Origin: Saccharofermentans sp. | GTDB lineage: Bacteria; Bacillota; Clostridia; Saccharofermentanales; Saccharofermentanaceae | Assembly: GCA_016292135.1 (NCBI GenBank) | Contig: JAEFAZ010000003.1 | Coordinates: 62,001-126,000, forward strand | DNA: 64,000 nucleotides | Direction: 5' to 3' | Shown here: positions 24,328 to 34,200 of the stretch, one piece after another | Numbering within the stretch: the stretch's first letter is position 1 | Layout of the letters: the number at the start of each line of letters is the position of its first letter | Notes under the pieces: model-generated | Databases searched by the model: none | Seen by the model: the letters and a program-made list of their open reading frames with translations, nothing else | What the model was told of the DNA's origin: nothing | Position numbers and translations under genes: made by a program

Positions 24328-24396
24328 GAAAAAGTGACGCAGATCAAGGAATTTAGTGACACATGTGTCACAAAAAGAGGCAAAATGTGTCACTTT
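24328..24396. repeat. Intergenic element with repeated TGTGTCAC word
   Basis: The centre is a 16-bp perfect palindrome, GTGACACATGTGTCAC (24356-24371). A third TGTGTCAC is at 24386, and an outer dyad GAAAAAGTGAC (24328-24338) pairs with GTCACTTTTC. It lies upstream of the ligase promoter and downstream of the acyltransferase gene. Confidence 0.55.
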
Positions 24397-24449
24397 TCGC
24401 GAAAAGGGGCGCTTGTCGACATATGCGCCAACAAAGAAGGGCTGCAAAA

Positions 24450-24465
24450 CTGACAATATTGTCAG
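24450..24465. repeat. 16-bp perfect palindrome after the acyltransferase gene
   Basis: CTGACAATATTGTCAG is perfectly symmetrical and ends three bases from the stop codon of the acyltransferase gene. It could be a binding site or a transcript-end hairpin; there is no T-tract. Confidence 0.5.
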
Positions 24466-24467
24466 AC

Positions 24468-25640
24468 TCAGAGATGAGAGGGGCGGACGGCCTTGGCTTT
24501 GCGGGGCCGCAGCTTGCGCCTGATGAAGGCCGTGAGGACGCGGCGGGTGAAAAGGTCGATGAGCCAGCAGACGCAGTAGACGGCCAGGACGATGAGCGCC
24601 ATCTTGATGAGCCAGAAGCGGCTGTTGTAGAACTTGGGATCGGATATGTTGAAGATATCCGTCCAGAGCAGATCCCTGACGCGCGAGGATTCGGAGATCA
24701 TGTAGACGCCGAGGTTTCCGGCGCTCACGAAGGCGATGACCCTGGCTACAGACGGGTGCTTTTCGAGACGGATCATCTCGAAGATCCTGAACAGGCATAC
24801 GCCCTGCAGGACGGTTATGGGGTGATCGTAGTAGTAGGCGACTTTCTCGATCCTCTTGTCCGGGTAGTTCAGGACCAGCAGGACGTTGAGCACGAGAAGG
24901 ATCAAGAAGATGAAGATGTAGATCCAGGGTTTGTCGAAGATCTTTGTTGTCCCGTCCTCCGCTTTTGAGATAAATTTGTGCTTTCGCATGTAGGCACCGA
25001 GGATGTACATGTAGATGAAGCCGTAGAGGCCCTTGCCCTCTTCGGTCCAGATGATGTTTTCGATCTTGAACACCTGGCGCATGGGCTCGAGCTTTGACAG
25101 GGGCTGCCATATCGAGAACAAAAAGAAGAGAACGCCGACCAGGATCAGGAAATTCCTGCGGTCGAGCTTTTCGATCATGAGGTTGAGGAAGGGAGAAAAG
25201 ATGACGACCAGAAGGTAGAGCGTCATGAAATACCACTGCTTGGATACGGCGGGAAGAAGGGTCTTGATGATCAATACCGGTTTGCCGATGCCGCCGTCGG
25301 CTATGGCGAAGATGATCCTTATCACGACCGAGTAGAAGAGCATGGGGAAATAGACTTTAAGGAGTCTGTTGATGTTGATCTTCGTGCCGGCGGTGCTCAG
25401 GAAGTAGCCGGTGATCATGATGAAGATGTAGACGGGGCACCTTGAGAACAGGAGCAGGATCCAATAGATGACCTTGAGAGAGCCCTTGTCCCCGGCTGCC
25501 ACCGACTCGAAACCGCCGTAGATAGCGAGGTGCAGATAGCAGATCTGGAGCATTATCACGACGCGCAGGAGTTCTATTCCCGCGTGTCTGGTCCTGACGG
25601 AGCTTTCTGAATTTATTGCTTGTCCCCTGTGGCCCGGCAT
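24468..25640 (-). CDS. Acyltransferase 3 family membrane protein
   Basis: A 390-residue integral membrane acyltransferase with about ten hydrophobic segments. The N-terminal part carries the family's arginine-containing first segment (HAGIELLRVVIMLQICYLHLAIYG) with the histidine expected after it, and the VYIFIMITGYFLS segment follows. Such proteins O-acetylate or otherwise acylate cell wall sugars, exopolysaccharides or lipids; the substrate here is unknown. AAAGGA lies before the ATG. It is a single gene, divergent from the lipoprotein gene on its right. Confidence 0.87.
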   Translation of the reverse strand: MPGHRGQAINSESSVRTRHAGIELLRVVIMLQICYLHLAIYGGFESVAAGDKGSLKVIYWILLLFSRCPVYIFIMITGYFLSTAGTKININRLLKVYFPMLFYSVVIRIIFAIADGGIGKPVLIIKTLLPAVSKQWYFMTLYLLVVIFSPFLNLMIEKLDRRNFLILVGVLFFLFSIWQPLSKLEPMRQVFKIENIIWTEEGKGLYGFIYMYILGAYMRKHKFISKAEDGTTKIFDKPWIYIFIFLILLVLNVLLVLNYPDKRIEKVAYYYDHPITVLQGVCLFRIFEMIRLEKHPSVARVIAFVSAGNLGVYMISESSRVRDLLWTDIFNISDPKFYNSRFWLIKMALIVLAVYCVCWLIDLFTRRVLTAFIRRKLRPRKAKAVRPSHL

Positions 25641-25723
25641 ATTGAATCCTTTGGTCGCTTTGATTTACCGGCATAGCATAGCAGGAATAATGCTTATTGT
25701 AAAGAAACCGCGCCCGTTACGCA

Positions 25724-25734
25724 TATGGTATAAT
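25724..25734 (+). promoter_or_regulatory. Extended -10 promoter of the lipoprotein gene
   Basis: A perfect TATAAT (25729-25734) is preceded by TGG, the extended -10 form. No good -35 box is seen, which is common for this promoter type. The ATG is 25 bases farther on. Confidence 0.6.
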
Positions 25735-25759
25735 CTGCTCTAGGAAGGGGGATGGAGTT

Positions 25760-27160
25760 ATGACTTATCTTAAGAAGATCACCTGCCTTGCACTGTACTT
25801 TATCTACACTCTCGGAGTTTTGGGCCTTACGGGCTGTCAGAGCGTCAATACCGAGGCGAGCAAGACCCTGGTCAAGGAGAGCCTATCGAAGATCACCGAA
25901 GCTGTAAGGGACAGGGACTACGAGTCACTCTCGGATTATCTTTACGAGGAAGACGACGACCTGAGAAAAGCCTTTAAGCTCGGCGAGGGCATTGACGACG
26001 AAAACACCGTCGCCGTCCGAAAAGCGATCGCATCAACATTCGCTTACCTGGTGCACGAGGAAACGCTGCAGTACTCCTTCTTCAACAAGATCGCAACCGT
26101 CAATGTCAACTTCATGGTCGTCGACTACGAGAAATTCGCGGAAAGCAACATCTACTACAGGAACGTTGAGCACCTGGAAGAGTCCCTGACCGATTACAAC
26201 AACAAGAACCAGCTAATCTACACACTCCCGATGAGATTCGTGATCAAGGACGGCAAGGCCCTGCTCGAAAACACGGAACTGCTGGAACAGTTCTTTGCCT
26301 TCGCGGACTTCGATAAGATCGTTTTCGGTGAGAGCCTCATCAATTATCTCGGAGACCATACTTTCGTTGACAGCGAGGACGGCGTCTACGACAATCCCGA
26401 TTCGCTGACTCTCAAGATCGACCTCAAGGAAGAGGGCCGCAAGTTCGACTGGAAATACGACTACGAAGTCGCATATACCGGGGAGATCGGCGGAGAAGAA
26501 GTCTTATTCACGAAATCGGATGAGACCAAACACGGATCCGAATCCATCCAGATAAGATATTCGAGCAGCACAAGGCTCGAAAGCGGCAGATACCGCATAT
26601 CCATCCTCTACGGCGGCGATAAGACCGATTACGAATGCACGGTGGAGATGCCCGACAAGAGATACTCCGGCAGCGATTCCTTCATCTGCCCCAAGGGAGA
26701 CACGCTGAGCCTGCTGCCTTCCGACATTGTCATCAAGACGCCCGAAGGCTATCACTTCGTTGACGAGGGAACATCTCTCGGCGATGAGATAATCGACACC
26801 TACGGAAGAAATATAACCGAGTTCATCGTCTCCGATGACGACAGCGACAAGTCCAAAGAATGCATGTACAGCGTCTACGCATCCGACTTCAACCATACGA
26901 CCGAGGATCAGGTCATCGACTACTTCGCAAGCCTCAGGGAATATGCCTATAAGCAGTCCGGCGCTGAAGTCAAGACCAAGAAGGGCAAGATCAAGATCGG
27001 CAGGAAGAAATACAAGATGTGTGACCTCAAGGCCAAACAGAAAGATGTCACCATCACCGTAAGGCTGATACTGGTTCCCGCCCCGAACGGCTATCACCTC
27101 ATATTTATCATCGCGAGGTCCGATAAGAAAGTAAAGACTTATACTTCGATGCTTCATTAA
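25760..27160 (+). CDS. Lipoprotein of unknown function
   Basis: A 466-residue protein exported as a lipoprotein: a hydrophobic signal (residues 5-24) and lipobox LTGC with Cys26. The mature part begins with a helical region rich in charged residues (about 30-150), has a beta-rich central portion, and ends with a domain (about 340-466) resembling PsbP/DUF-type folds (SVYASDFNHTTEDQVIDYF and the like). I do not recognise the family. GGGGGATGGAG before the ATG serves as the ribosome binding site. The gene stands alone, followed by the tandem repeat element. Confidence 0.75.
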   Translation: MTYLKKITCLALYFIYTLGVLGLTGCQSVNTEASKTLVKESLSKITEAVRDRDYESLSDYLYEEDDDLRKAFKLGEGIDDENTVAVRKAIASTFAYLVHEETLQYSFFNKIATVNVNFMVVDYEKFAESNIYYRNVEHLEESLTDYNNKNQLIYTLPMRFVIKDGKALLENTELLEQFFAFADFDKIVFGESLINYLGDHTFVDSEDGVYDNPDSLTLKIDLKEEGRKFDWKYDYEVAYTGEIGGEEVLFTKSDETKHGSESIQIRYSSSTRLESGRYRISILYGGDKTDYECTVEMPDKRYSGSDSFICPKGDTLSLLPSDIVIKTPEGYHFVDEGTSLGDEIIDTYGRNITEFIVSDDDSDKSKECMYSVYASDFNHTTEDQVIDYFASLREYAYKQSGAEVKTKKGKIKIGRKKYKMCDLKAKQKDVTITVRLILVPAPNGYHLIFIIARSDKKVKTYTSMLH

Positions 27161-27200
27161 AGGATAAGGTTCTGATCCCGCAGTCGCTTATGAAATGTCC

Positions 27201-27360
27201 TCTTCCGCGGTTGTTGTTCACAAAACTGCTCACAAATCGCATGATTTTGTGAACAGATTTGTGAGCAAAGGGCTATTTGGGGCTTCTGTTCACAATAATG
27301 CTCACAAATCGCGTGATTTTGTGAACAGATTTGTGAGCAAAGGGCTGTTTTGGCGGAAGA
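27201..27360. repeat. 160-bp element: tandem 72-bp units with terminal inverted repeats
   Basis: Two copies of a 72-bp unit (from 27216 and from 27288) each contain the dyad GCTCACAAATC/GATTTGTGAGC and extra TTTTGTGAAC words. The whole is bounded by TCTTCCGC (27201-27208) and its inverted copy (27353-27360). AAATGTCC occurs on both sides (27193-27200 and 27367-27374), like a target duplication, although the right copy is six bases away from the inverted repeat. Confidence 0.7.
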
Positions 27361-27487
27361 CCTATCAAATGTCCCTAATTCACGCAGTTTGACCGCATTA
27401 TTATATTTATTCTGACAATAGCGCGCTTTTTGGAAAAATAATACAATACCACCAAAGAAAAACAGTTTTCCGAGGAGGAACAAACTA

Positions 27488-28630
27488 ATGTCAGATAAGA
27501 AGAAGCACAGCAACCCCGGCAAGGTCGCACAGAGCGAAAAGAAAGAAGCCAAGTCCGGCGGCAGCAGCAAGGCGAAGAAGATCCTCAACAAGATCTTCAT
27601 CGACGGACTGTCCGGTATGGCAACGGGTCTTTTCGCAACGCTCATAATCGGTACGATCATCGGAACGATCGGCGGTTACATCCCGCAGCCTGTCGGAACC
27701 TATGTCACGCTCGTCGGCAAGATGTGCCAGTGCCTCATGGGTGCGGGCATCGGTCTGGGTGTCGCGATCAAGTTCAAGGAGAGCCCGCTCGTTACGATAT
27801 CGGCGGCTGTCTGCGGTATGATCGGATCCTATGCAAAGGTCTTCACGGCAGCGGCTCCCCTTCTTGTGGAAGGCAAGGTCCTCCTCCCTTCTCCCGGTGA
27901 GCCTCTGGGCGCTTTCATCGCTGCCCTGATCGGCATCACGCTGGGACACCTCGTTGCAGGCAAGACCAAGGTCGACATCATCGTAACTCCCCTCGTGACC
28001 ATCGCCACGGGCGGTGCCGCCGGCATCTTCCTGGGACCCTATGTATCGGCTTTCATGACATGGCTCGGCAGCCTCGTTAACTGGGGTACCGAACAGCAGC
28101 CTCTCCTCATGGGCATCATCGTATCCGTCCTGATGGGTATCTTCCTGACGCTCCCCATCTCTTCTGCCGCGATCGGCGTTGCACTGGGACTCAACGGGAT
28201 CACCGCAGGCGCTGCGACCATCGGATGCTGCTGCAACATGATCGGATTCGCCGTCATCTCCTACCGCGAAAACAAGGTCAACGGCCTCGTTGCACAGGGT
28301 CTCGGAACTTCCATGCTCCAGATGCCCAACATCATAAGAAACCCGAGGATCTGGCTGCCCTCGATCATATCGAGCGCCATCCTTGGACCCGTATCCACCT
28401 GCGTGCTGCAGATGACATCCAACGCCGTAGGATCCGGTATGGGTACCGCAGGTCTCGTAGGACCTATATCAACATTCACGACCATGATCGAGACAACTCC
28501 CGCATGGATCGTAATCATCGAGATCGTCGTCATGTACTTCATACTCCCCGCTGCCATCAGCCTGGGACTGTCTGAGATCATGCGCAAGATCGGCTGGATC
28601 AAGGCGGGCGACATGAAGCTCGACGACTGA
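27488..28630 (+). CDS. PTS EIIC-like membrane protein (PTS_EIIC_2 type)
   Basis: A 380-residue integral membrane protein with about ten hydrophobic segments after a lysine-rich cytoplasmic N-terminus (residues 1-35). Its glycine-rich segments, such as IIGTIIGTIGGYIPQPVG, and the PISSAAIGVALGLNG and CCCNMIGFAV region match stand-alone EIIC-like proteins. These lack the EIIA and EIIB phosphotransfer domains, and their substrates are not established. It is the first gene of a run of four closely spaced genes. Confidence 0.78.
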   Translation: MSDKKKHSNPGKVAQSEKKEAKSGGSSKAKKILNKIFIDGLSGMATGLFATLIIGTIIGTIGGYIPQPVGTYVTLVGKMCQCLMGAGIGLGVAIKFKESPLVTISAAVCGMIGSYAKVFTAAAPLLVEGKVLLPSPGEPLGAFIAALIGITLGHLVAGKTKVDIIVTPLVTIATGGAAGIFLGPYVSAFMTWLGSLVNWGTEQQPLLMGIIVSVLMGIFLTLPISSAAIGVALGLNGITAGAATIGCCCNMIGFAVISYRENKVNGLVAQGLGTSMLQMPNIIRNPRIWLPSIISSAILGPVSTCVLQMTSNAVGSGMGTAGLVGPISTFTTMIETTPAWIVIIEIVVMYFILPAAISLGLSEIMRKIGWIKAGDMKLDD

Positions 28631-28674
28631 TATCGGGAAATATCAGACTTTTGTAAGGGAAAAGAGGAATAGAT

Positions 28675-30627
28675 ATGGCTACAGGAGCCGAAGAATACGT
28701 AAAGGCGAGAAAACTCGCCGTAAAGGAACAGCACAAGGCGTTGAGCCAGGGGCGTCACCCCTATCTCCACGCGCTTGACGATATGCTTACCAGCAGGACC
28801 ACCCTCGCCGAGGAGTCGGTGGGCACGCGCGAGATCCCGCTCGCGCAGGTAGTCGGAACGGTGACCCGCGGAAGACAGGAATCCTTCGCGCGCAACTTCA
28901 TGCCCCTGCTGGGAACTGATACTGAGTTTGCGGCCAAGTGGATAAGCTTGATCGAGTATCAGATGGAAGAAGGCATCAGCGATGCCATCAAGGTAATCGA
29001 GTTCATGGGCAAGTTCTACGTACTTGAGGGCAACAAGCGTGTGTCCGTCTTAAAGTACCTCGAACAGCCCACGATCCTCGCTACCGTTACCCGTGTCCTG
29101 CCTCCCGAATCAGACGATCCGGAAGTCGTCATCTACTATGAATTCTTAAAGTTCTTCAAGTGCACGGGCATCTACAACATGCTCTTCACAAATGTCGGAT
29201 CCTACGACAAGCTCGCAGAATGCCTGGGTCTTACCTACGACGAGCCCTGGGACGACGACATCGTGCTCGACTTAAAGAGCGCTTTCCTGAACTTCACGAA
29301 AGCATATGAATCGGGCGGCGGCAAGGCCTTCTCCTCCATCACGGCGGCTGACGCTTTCCTCGTATATATCGAGTCTTATAAGTATGAGAGCCTCGTCAAC
29401 ACACCCGCAGAAGAGATCAAGAAGAACTTAGGACCCATCTGGCCCGAGTTCAGGATCCTCGCAAACGGCAATCAGATCACTTTCTCCGAGGAGCCGCAGC
29501 TCCACAAGAAGAGCACGATACCGATCATCGATACGCTTTTCGATAAACCGGCTTATAACGAGCAGCACCCGCTCAAGGTCGGATTCCTCTACGACGGCTA
29601 CAAGGACAAGTCGCGCTGGATCAACGGCCACGAGATGGGCAGGGCTTATCTCGAATCCAAGTTCCCCGGCGTCGTCAACACCTTCGCTCTCGAAGGCATC
29701 AGCGACGAGGAAGAGTTCGACGAGGCGGTCGAGAAAGCGGCTGCCGCAGGAACGGAGCTCATCTTCACGACTTCGCCGATACAGATGGAATCTGCGCTGC
29801 GTGCGGCTGTCAAGCATCCTGAGATCAAGTTCATGAACTGTTCCGTGCACTTTTCGCACGGTGCCGTCAGGACCTACTACGGAAGGATGTACGAAGCCAA
29901 GTTCATGCTCGGCATCATCGCGGCTTCCCTTGCTGCCGACCACAGGATCGCATATGTGTCGACCTATCCTATCTGCGGCAACATCGCGAACATCAACGCT
30001 TTCGCGATCGGCGCATCCCTGGTCGACCCGGCTGCGAAGATCCACCTCACCTGGTCCTGCCTGAAGGACGAGTACTGGCGTGAATACGTGCGCGAAAACA
30101 ATTTCCGCATCGTGTCCGGTCCTGACCTCATCAAGCCCGTCCGCGCCGACAACGAGTACGGACTCTATGCCATAGGCGACGACGGCCAGGTCACGAACAT
30201 CGCTTTCGCCGAATGGAAGTGGGGCAAGTACTACGAGCTCATCGTCAAGGCCATCCTCAACAACGCATGGAACGCGGAAGCCGACAGCGATTCAGCCCTT
30301 AACTACTGGTGGGGCATGGCTTCGGGCGTTATCGACGTCAATCTCTGCAACGATAACATCCCCTACAGCACCAGGAAGATGATCGAGGGCTTAAGGCGCC
30401 TGATCACGGCGGATTCGATCAATCCTTTCGAAGGCGAGCTCAGGAGCCAGTCATCAGTTGTTAAAGAAGCTGACTCGGCAAGGTTATCTAACTCGGATAT
30501 AATCAATATGAACTGGCTCAACGACAACATCGAGGGAACCATACCGTCATTCGACGAACTGACGGAGAAAGCCCAGATGGCAGTCAAGGCCAACGGAATA
30601 CCGCTCTTAACGGAAAGTGAAAGATAA
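28675..30627 (+). CDS. ParB-like/BMP-domain fusion protein
   Basis: A 650-residue protein without a signal peptide or lipobox. Residues about 40-135 resemble the ParB/sulfiredoxin-like fold (EGISDAIKVIEFMGKFYV then LEGNKRVSVLKYL). From about residue 300 (LKVGFLYDG) to 620 lies a BMP/PnrA-type periplasmic-binding fold, normally used by secreted lipoproteins that capture nucleosides (LIFTTSPIQMES, KFMNCSVHFSHGAVRTYYGR). With no export signal it should act in the cytoplasm, perhaps as a nucleoside or small-molecule sensor; this is inference. It lies between the EIIC-like gene and the phosphoesterase gene, whose start codon overlaps its stop. Confidence 0.75.
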   Translation: MATGAEEYVKARKLAVKEQHKALSQGRHPYLHALDDMLTSRTTLAEESVGTREIPLAQVVGTVTRGRQESFARNFMPLLGTDTEFAAKWISLIEYQMEEGISDAIKVIEFMGKFYVLEGNKRVSVLKYLEQPTILATVTRVLPPESDDPEVVIYYEFLKFFKCTGIYNMLFTNVGSYDKLAECLGLTYDEPWDDDIVLDLKSAFLNFTKAYESGGGKAFSSITAADAFLVYIESYKYESLVNTPAEEIKKNLGPIWPEFRILANGNQITFSEEPQLHKKSTIPIIDTLFDKPAYNEQHPLKVGFLYDGYKDKSRWINGHEMGRAYLESKFPGVVNTFALEGISDEEEFDEAVEKAAAAGTELIFTTSPIQMESALRAAVKHPEIKFMNCSVHFSHGAVRTYYGRMYEAKFMLGIIAASLAADHRIAYVSTYPICGNIANINAFAIGASLVDPAAKIHLTWSCLKDEYWREYVRENNFRIVSGPDLIKPVRADNEYGLYAIGDDGQVTNIAFAEWKWGKYYELIVKAILNNAWNAEADSDSALNYWWGMASGVIDVNLCNDNIPYSTRKMIEGLRRLITADSINPFEGELRSQSSVVKEADSARLSNSDIINMNWLNDNIEGTIPSFDELTEKAQMAVKANGIPLLTESER

Positions 30628-31232
30628 TGAAAGTCCTGATAGTCGCCGACATAGAAGATAAGCGCTTATACGATTTCTACCGCAAAGACCGCACCGAAGG
30701 TGTCGAATTGATCGTAGCATGCGGCGACCTCAAGACAGACTATCTGGACTTCCTCATCACCATGGTAAACGTACCCGCGATCTATGTGCGCGGCAATCAC
30801 GACGACAAACTGATCAAGGACCCTGTCTGCGGCGCGGAATGCATCGAGGACAGGGTATTTAAATTCAAGGGCTATACTTTCGCGGGGCTCGGCGGATCGC
30901 GCCGTTACAACCCCGACGGGCAGAATATGTATAGCGAAAAAGAGATGCGCTGGAGAGCCGCCAAGCTCGCCCCCAGGATCCGTCTCGCAGGCGGTCTCGA
31001 TGTCCTCGTGACCCACGCTCCGGCCAAGGATCACGGTGACCTGGAAGACCTGCCGCACCAGGGCTTCGAGACCTTCAACCACATGATGGATAAATACAGG
31101 CCCGCTTACATGTTCCACGGTCACGTCCACGCCAATTACGCCCGCAATGTCAAAGCGCAGATGACTCATGAATCCGGCACCCTCATCTGCAACGCATACG
31201 GATACCAGATAATAGATCTTCCCGATAAATAA
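30627..31232 (+). CDS. Calcineurin-like metallophosphoesterase (YfcE-like)
   Basis: A 201-residue cytoplasmic phosphoesterase. Family motifs are VACGDLKTD, VRGNHDD (about 50-56), VTHAPAKDH (about 129-137) and FHGHVH (about 160-165). The first motif, normally DxH, reads ADIED, so one metal ligand differs. Small YfcE-type enzymes hydrolyse phosphodiesters or phosphomonoesters. The start codon overlaps the stop of the BMP-fusion gene by one base, and the NRPS-like gene starts four bases after its stop, which suggests joint expression. Confidence 0.87.
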   Translation: MKVLIVADIEDKRLYDFYRKDRTEGVELIVACGDLKTDYLDFLITMVNVPAIYVRGNHDDKLIKDPVCGAECIEDRVFKFKGYTFAGLGGSRRYNPDGQNMYSEKEMRWRAAKLAPRIRLAGGLDVLVTHAPAKDHGDLEDLPHQGFETFNHMMDKYRPAYMFHGHVHANYARNVKAQMTHESGTLICNAYGYQIIDLPDK

Positions 31233-31236
31233 TCTT

Positions 31237-34200
31237 ATGGCACATCTTACACCGGCACAAAAAAGCGTTTTGGATCTTGCGGAATTCTACAAGGATACTG
31301 GGATCACAACACTCTGCGGTGCCGTCATATTCGATGAGGTCCTCGACAGGGACATCGTATCCGAAGCCGTAAGACATATCCTTTCCAAACACGAAAACTT
31401 CAATCTCCGGTTTAGCACCGCTGACGGCAGGACCGTTCAGGAAGTTGCAGTTGATGATGCCTTTGATATCAGCCATCTGTCCTTCTCTTCGATCGAAGAA
31501 CTGCGCGGATACTGCAGCAGAGATGCCCGCATTCCTTTCAGCTGCGACGGTTCGAAGATGTACCGCATGGTCACTTTCGATCTTCCTTCGAAGTCGGGCA
31601 TAATGCTGTCGGCGAGCCACCTTATCGCCGATGCCTGGACCTACAGCCTGATCGTTAAGGATTTCTACGATACTTATAAGGCTATTGAAAAGGGCGGCGA
31701 CCTGCCTCCTGCTGCAGGAAGATACAGCGACTATATCTTAAGGTCAGATAAATATCTCGCATCGGATTCATACATCAAAGACAAAGAATTCTGGGCGGAA
31801 GAATACAAGAACGGGATCAGCCCCTCTTCACTCGGCCGCACCGTCAATGAGACAGGCACGGATTCAGCAAGATACATCACAGACATATCGGAAGAACTGT
31901 CACAGGCGGCAGTCAGGTTTGCATCTGACAACAACAGCTCGATAGCAGTTCTTTTTGAGACTGCGATACTCATATATCTTGACAGGATCAACGGCGGGGA
32001 CGGTCCCGTCACGATCGGTGTTCCGATCTCGGGCAGAGGAAGCTCGGAAGAAAAAAGGACTGCAGGCATGATCGTCTCCACCATCCCCCTGACAGTCGAT
32101 GTCGGGGATGGCCCGGATATTCTTTCCTTATGCCGCAAGGTCAGCTGCAAACACCGCGAGATCTTCCGCCACAGAAGACTTCCTTACGAAGACATCATCC
32201 GATCCGCAAGACAGAATTCCAAAGGTGCAGATAGACTCTATAACGTCATAGTAAGCTGCCAGAACTCAAGAACCTTGGTTCCTTCCGTCACCGAGTGGTT
32301 TACGAGCGGACATTCCGAAGTCCCACTCGCAATCCACATCGACGACCGCGACAGCAAGGGAAACTACAAGATAACGATCGATTACCAGACCGCAGTCTTC
32401 TCTTCCGCCGAAGCATCGCTGATCGCAGAAAGGCTTAAATACATAATCTCGCAGATGGTATCCTCCGAGGATATCTCCGTTAAGGATATATCGATCCTCC
32501 CTCCTGCCGAATACGATATGGCCGTAAATAAGTTCAACGATACTTATGCGGATTACCGTAAAGGTTCATGCGTGCAGGAAGAGTTCTCACGCAAGGCCGG
32601 TTCTGACCCTGACAGGATCGCTGTCAGTTTCCGCAGCAAAGACTATACATTCACAGACATAGATGTTATGAGCGACTCCCTGGCGGCTGCTCTCATTGCC
32701 AAAGGTGCAGGTCCCGGGCTTGTCGTTCCCATAATCGCAAGAAGGAGCCATCTTGTTATAACCGCGATGCTGGCAGTGCTTAAGACGGGCGCCGCATACA
32801 TGCCGGTATCTCCCGACTATCCGCTGTCCAGGATCAACTACATGCTGGATGCAGTCAAGACTTCCGTCGTATTGACGTCGGGCTATGTTTTCGAAGGAGA
32901 CGATGTGATAGATCTCGACAGCTTCGATTACAGTCCCGTTCCTAAGCCCGCGCCTGTCAGGAACGGTCCCGGTGACCTCTGTTATGTCGTCTTCACGTCA
33001 GGCTCCACGGGCAATCCCAAGGCGGTCGGCATCACGCACGGGAACGTGCTCAATTACTGCGCTGCCAACGAGTTCAATGTGGCCGGCGGGATAATCAAAG
33101 ATACTGACCGGAAGATAGTTTCCGTGACAAATATCGTTTTCGATATCTTCGTGACCGAAAGCATCCTGGCCCTGCTCAACGGCATCAGGATAATCATGGC
33201 TGACGACGACGATGTCTTCTCGGGCAAGTCACTTGCAAAGCTCATCAGCAGATCCGGCGCGGACATCATCCAGACGACTCCGACCAAGATGAGGAGTTAC
33301 CTGCTCGACAGAGAATTCGCTTCATGCCTTAAGGGCATCTCCACGATAATCTTAGGCGGCGAAGAATTCCCCGAGTCGCTCGAAGGGATCCTCGCGGCTA
33401 ATACCAAGGCCTCTGTCTACAACATCTACGGGCCCGCCGAGACGACGGTCTGGTCTTCTTTCGCGTCCGTCGGCTCATCAGAGATCAGCATCGGAAAGCC
33501 TGTCGCCAACACCAATATCTATATCCTCGGCGACGACCTCACTCCCTGCCCCGTAGGCATCACGGGCGAGATCCACATCTCCGGCGACGGCGTCGGAATG
33601 GGTTATATAAACAACCCCGCGCTGACTTCGGAGCGCTTCATCGAAGACTCACTGAAGGGCGGCTCCGCGATGTATAAGACCGGCGATCTCGGCTACTTCC
33701 TGCCCGACGGCAGGATCAGGTTCTGCGGCCGCCGCGACGGGCAGATCAAGCTGCGCGGCTTAAGGATCGAGACGGGCGAGATCGAGTGCGCCATGAGCGA
33801 TATCCCTGGCGTTGACCTTGCCGCTGTCGTCCTCCGGAAAGACAGTTCCGGCAACCCCTATCTCATCGGCTTCTACACGGCCTCAACGCCTGTCCTCGAA
33901 CAGGACATCCGCACGATCCTGCTGGGCAGGCTCCCGTCCTACATGGTCCCCAACAGGCTCATCCCGCTCGAGAGGATCCCCCTCACCGCGAGCGGCAAGA
34001 TCGACCGAAAGAGCCTGCCGGAAGTCACAGTAATCGCATCACCGCAGGAAGGATACACAGCTCCCGCAAGCGACAACGAAAAGCTTCTCTGCAGCCTTTA
34101 TGCCAAGGTCTTAAAGCGCGCGCAGGTCGGCACTGAAGACGACTTCTTCGAGTTGGGCGGCGACAGCTTCGCCGCGATGGAACTCGTCGCGCTGGCATCG

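Noticed and set aside
24289..25236. 315-codon minus-strand frame
   Set aside because: It lies out of frame inside the acyltransferase gene, is rich in His, Arg and Pro as shadow frames are, and has no start site.
27216..27353. CRISPR-like look of the tandem units
   Set aside because: Only two units, both almost identical throughout including what would be the spacer, with internal dyads and no cas genes.
27157..27660. 167-codon minus-strand frame and a 65-codon plus-strand frame over the tandem repeat
   Set aside because: Both translate the repeat units into repeated residues, overlap the EIIC-like gene or the repeat element, and have no ribosome binding sites.
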